Assembly: GCA_963169595.1 (NCBI GenBank)
Contig: CAUJFM010000031.1
Location: forward strand, 1-6,783
From: Bacteroidota bacterium
GTDB lineage: Bacteria > Bacteroidota > Bacteroidia > Flavobacteriales_F > PHOS-HE28
Length of the DNA stretch: 6,783 nucleotides
Direction of reading: 5' to 3'
Position 1 is the stretch's first letter. Every line of letters starts with the position of its first letter. Under the pieces are notes generated by a model. The model was not told the origin of the DNA and searched no databases. It saw nothing but the letters and a program-made list of their open reading frames with translations. A program made the position numbers and the translations under genes. This document shows positions 5,687-6,783 of the stretch, in pieces.

Positions 5687-6393
5687 TGCGTTCGGACCCG
5701 GAGTTCTTGAAGATCATCATCAGCATTCACGCCGTGAGCGGCGTTATTGCCTTGCTGGTCGCCCCCCTGGCCATGCTGGTGGCGAAAGGCGGTGATGCTC
5801 ATCGCCTTTGGGGCCGCACCTTCTTCTACGCCATGGCCGTGGTGGCCACGACCGCCATCCTCGCCGGCATCCTACGCCCGAACACGCTCATGGCCCTGGT
5901 GGCCGTGTTCAGTTTCCACATGATCGCCTCGGGATACCGTGCGCTTTACCTGAAGAAGCTGCACCAGGGGCAACGTCCCAATGGCGTGGACATCTTCCTG
6001 ATGGGTACCGCAGGCATCGTGAACGCCGGTCTGTTCCTCTGGGGACTCTCGCATGTGCTGATGGGTGACCGCGCGGCCGGTCCCATCATCTTTCTGGTCT
6101 TCGGCACCATCGGTCTGTCCTTCGTATGGCGGGACTTCCAGCGTTTTCACCAGCGTACGCACGACAAGCGGGAGTGGCTCTATGCGCACATGTCGGGCTT
6201 CATGGGCGGCTACATCGCCACGGTGTCCGCGTTCAGCGCCGTGAACTTGGAGATGATCCAGCCTGTGTGGCTCCGCTGGTTGTGGCCCACTGTCCTCGGC
6301 GTTCCCCTGATCGTGGGCTGGATCCGCTACTACCGCAAGCGCTTCGCCGGGGGCCGCCGCACGCGCGACCTCTTCCAGGTGCGGATCCGGTAG
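5686..6393 (+). CDS. DUF2306-like multi-pass membrane protein
   Basis: This 235-residue membrane protein has about seven predicted helices, near residues 8-32, 45-64, 66-85, 103-124, 130-148, 168-186 and 196-213. It resembles the uncharacterised DUF2306 family: a first helix with H15 and a G..AL...P pattern, then KGG..H39RLWGRTF before helix 2, a His in helix 3 (H78), and H168 in AHMSGFMGGY near helix 6. Several His residues in or near the membrane could bind haem or metal, but this is only inference from their spacing. The C-terminus is strongly basic (YRKRFAGGRRTR), suggesting it stays in the cytoplasm. The ATG shares its A with the preceding TGA stop, so the gene is the last of the three-gene coupled set. 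After it, 36 bases separate it from the next gene. Confidence 0.7.
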   Translation: MRSDPEFLKIIISIHAVSGVIALLVAPLAMLVAKGGDAHRLWGRTFFYAMAVVATTAILAGILRPNTLMALVAVFSFHMIASGYRALYLKKLHQGQRPNGVDIFLMGTAGIVNAGLFLWGLSHVLMGDRAAGPIIFLVFGTIGLSFVWRDFQRFHQRTHDKREWLYAHMSGFMGGYIATVSAFSAVNLEMIQPVWLRWLWPTVLGVPLIVGWIRYYRKRFAGGRRTRDLFQVRIR

Positions 6394-6415
6394 GGCCGGT
6401 TCCGCAGGCTACGCG

Positions 6416-6423
6416 CATCTTTG
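6416..6423 (+). promoter_or_regulatory. Possible -7 promoter element of the glycosyltransferase gene
   Basis: CATCTTTG matches TAnnTTTG except for its first base and lies six bases before the ATG at 6430. With the 36-base gap after the preceding stop, this suggests separate initiation of the downstream gene, though read-through from the operon remains possible. Confidence 0.3.
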
Positions 6424-6429
6424 CCCATC

Positions 6430-6783
6430 ATGTCCGCTGGGAATCCACTGCGCATCCTGGTGCTCTACACCGAACTGGCCCCCTACGTGCTGGCCGGATT
6501 GGAGCGCGCTGTGAAGGAGCATGGCGCCACGGTGGACCTGGTCCGCTGGCCGGTGAATCCGGAGGCGCCCTTCCAGCTGCACTTCGCCGAGGGCATCCGC
6601 GTGCATGAACGTCACGCGCTGGATGACAAAGCGCTGCTCGACCTGGCCCTGGCCCTGCGCCCCGACCTCACGCTCTGTGCGGGCTGGATCGACAAGGGCT
6701 ATGTGAAGGTGTGTCGGAAACTGCGGGCGGCCGGACTCCGCACCGTGCTGTGCAGCGATACCGCCTGGCGCGGCGATCTGCGG
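6430..6783 (+). CDS. Glycosyltransferase, GT-B type (N-terminal part)
   Basis: The reading frame is open from an ATG at 6430 to the window edge, giving 118 residues without a stop. It starts MSAGNPLRILVLYTELAPY, the first strand and loop typical of GT4-like GT-B enzymes. A helix (LAGLERAVKEHGATVDLVRW) and a second Rossmann-type strand follow. Further on, LRPDLTLCAGWIDKGY and LRTVLCSDTAWRGDLR look like the third and fourth strand regions of the N-terminal acceptor-binding domain. Such enzymes transfer sugars from nucleotide-sugar donors, often to lipid or polysaccharide acceptors on the cytoplasmic face of the membrane. The donor-binding C-terminal domain with its E-x7-E motif lies outside the window, so the assignment rests on the N-terminal pattern only. 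The start is supported by the promoter-like element six bases upstream and by the match to family N-termini. Confidence 0.6.
   Translation, partial: MSAGNPLRILVLYTELAPYVLAGLERAVKEHGATVDLVRWPVNPEAPFQLHFAEGIRVHERHALDDKALLDLALALRPDLTLCAGWIDKGYVKVCRKLRAAGLRTVLCSDTAWRGDLR

Overview
The window comes from a GC-rich member of the Bacteroidota. The strongest evidence is the gene at 2835-4277, which encodes a secreted protein ending in a type IX secretion (T9SS) C-terminal sorting domain, a system confined to that phylum. Supporting this, copies or near-copies of the Bacteroidota -7 promoter element TAnnTTTG sit just upstream of several starts (exact at 53-60; one mismatch at 2785-2778, 1459-1452 and 6416-6423). 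Hand-counted lines of the core genes are about 70% GC, so a high-GC Flavobacteriales-like lineage is a reasonable but unproven guess.

Layout. (1) 74-931, plus strand: a complete HMG-CoA lyase family enzyme with its own promoter-like element. (2) 932-1516: a compact 585-base segment holding one small minus-strand gene for a GxxExxY protein (PD-(D/E)XK nuclease-like fold). On its left are three direct copies, and on its right one inverted copy, of a CACACGGAGGCACGGAG-type repeat. An 18-base perfect inverted repeat (969-986 against 1495-1512) brackets the gene, and the segment fills the whole space between the stop codons of the two neighbours. It is also less GC-rich (about 58% over 1081-1440). 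This is the most unusual part of the window and looks like a small repeat-bounded mobile or domesticated element without a transposase. (3) 1517-2770, minus strand: a membrane-anchored calcineurin-like metallophosphoesterase (four predicted N-terminal helices, then a complete metal-binding motif set). (4) 2835-6393, plus strand: three tightly packed genes with stop/start overlaps (ATGA, then TGATG), almost certainly one translationally coupled operon. They encode a T9SS-exported protein with seven propeller-like repeats, a roughly ten-helix membrane protein of GT-C-like appearance, and a seven-helix DUF2306-like membrane protein. (5) 6430-6783, plus strand: the N-terminal 118 residues of a likely GT-B glycosyltransferase, cut by the window edge.

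How the genes work together. The lyase, the phosphoesterase and the operon have no obvious shared pathway and look like ordinary chromosomal genes. Within the operon, an exported surface or secreted protein is made together with two polytopic membrane proteins, and a glycosyltransferase gene follows. An envelope role is plausible but not shown. The GxxExxY segment appears to be an insertion in this neighbourhood rather than part of it. No tRNA, rRNA, CRISPR array or transposase gene is visible, and no gene-free stretch exceeds about 125 bases.
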